Positions 6,430 to 6,436 of a DNA stretch of 6,436 nt are shown one piece after another (positions within the stretch are counted from its first letter, which is position 1; each line of letters begins with the position of its first letter). The stretch is taken from positions 1 to 6,436 of the forward strand of contig CANJYY010000158.1 of assembly GCA_947479185.1 (NCBI GenBank). Reading direction: 5' to 3'. A program made the position numbers and the translations under genes. Source of the stretch: Caulobacteraceae bacterium. GTDB lineage: Bacteria > Pseudomonadota > Alphaproteobacteria > Caulobacterales > Caulobacteraceae. The notes beneath the pieces are model-generated. The model ran no database searches, was not told where the DNA came from, and saw only the letters and a program-made list of their open reading frames with translations.

Positions 6430-6436
6430 CCGGCCG
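6426..6436 (+). CDS. Start of a downstream gene, probably ntrB (truncated by window end)
   Basis: Only ATG ACC GGC and two further bases are visible, too little to identify a protein. The start itself is credible: it overlaps the dusB stop as ATGA, and AAAGG (6413-6417) sits eight bases upstream as a ribosome-binding site. From established alphaproteobacterial gene order (nifR3-ntrB-ntrC), the expected product is the nitrogen-regulation sensor kinase NtrB, but this is context only. Confidence 0.45.

Overview
The window looks like core chromosome of a high-GC alphaproteobacterium, most probably of the Caulobacterales (Caulobacter/Phenylobacterium type). This rests on the strong G/C third-position bias, the fused bifunctional IspDF, and a gene order (lipA, coq10/ratA-like, cinA, ispDF, dusB/nifR3, then an apparent ntrB start) that I recall as a conserved alphaproteobacterial neighbourhood. 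The placement is inference; no rRNA or tRNA is present to confirm it.

Layout. Positions 1-331 hold the 3' end of lipA (lipoyl synthase, +). Next, 18 bp downstream, is a TTG-started RatA/COQ10-like START-domain gene (350-802, +). Its stop overlaps, as ATGA, a 160-aa probable exported protein (799-1281, +) with noticeably less biased codons than its neighbours. That gene converges, with only 2 bp between stops, on a single-domain cinA/pncC (1284-1772, -). A divergent 82-bp gap (1773-1854) leads to a 769-aa membrane protein fused to a spermidine-synthase-like methyltransferase fold (1855-4164, +). It converges on ispDF (4195-5331, -), and the 30-bp gap between the two stops is filled almost exactly by a near-perfect inverted repeat. 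A 90-bp divergent region (5332-5421) carries a small perfect hairpin and a plausible promoter in front of dusB (5422-6429, +). The stop of dusB overlaps, again as ATGA, the start of a gene that is probably ntrB (6426 onward).

The functions are mostly housekeeping: lipoate cofactor synthesis, probable quinone handling, NAD by-product salvage, the MEP isoprenoid pathway and tRNA dihydrouridylation linked to nitrogen regulation. The two parts that do not belong to the usual block are the exported orphan and the MFS/spermidine-synthase fusion with its adjoining palindrome. I see no CRISPR, insertion sequence, prophage or defence genes, and no convincing evidence of an undescribed multi-gene system. 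The best leads are the orphan protein, the REP-like palindrome, and the insertion of the fusion gene into a syntenic block.
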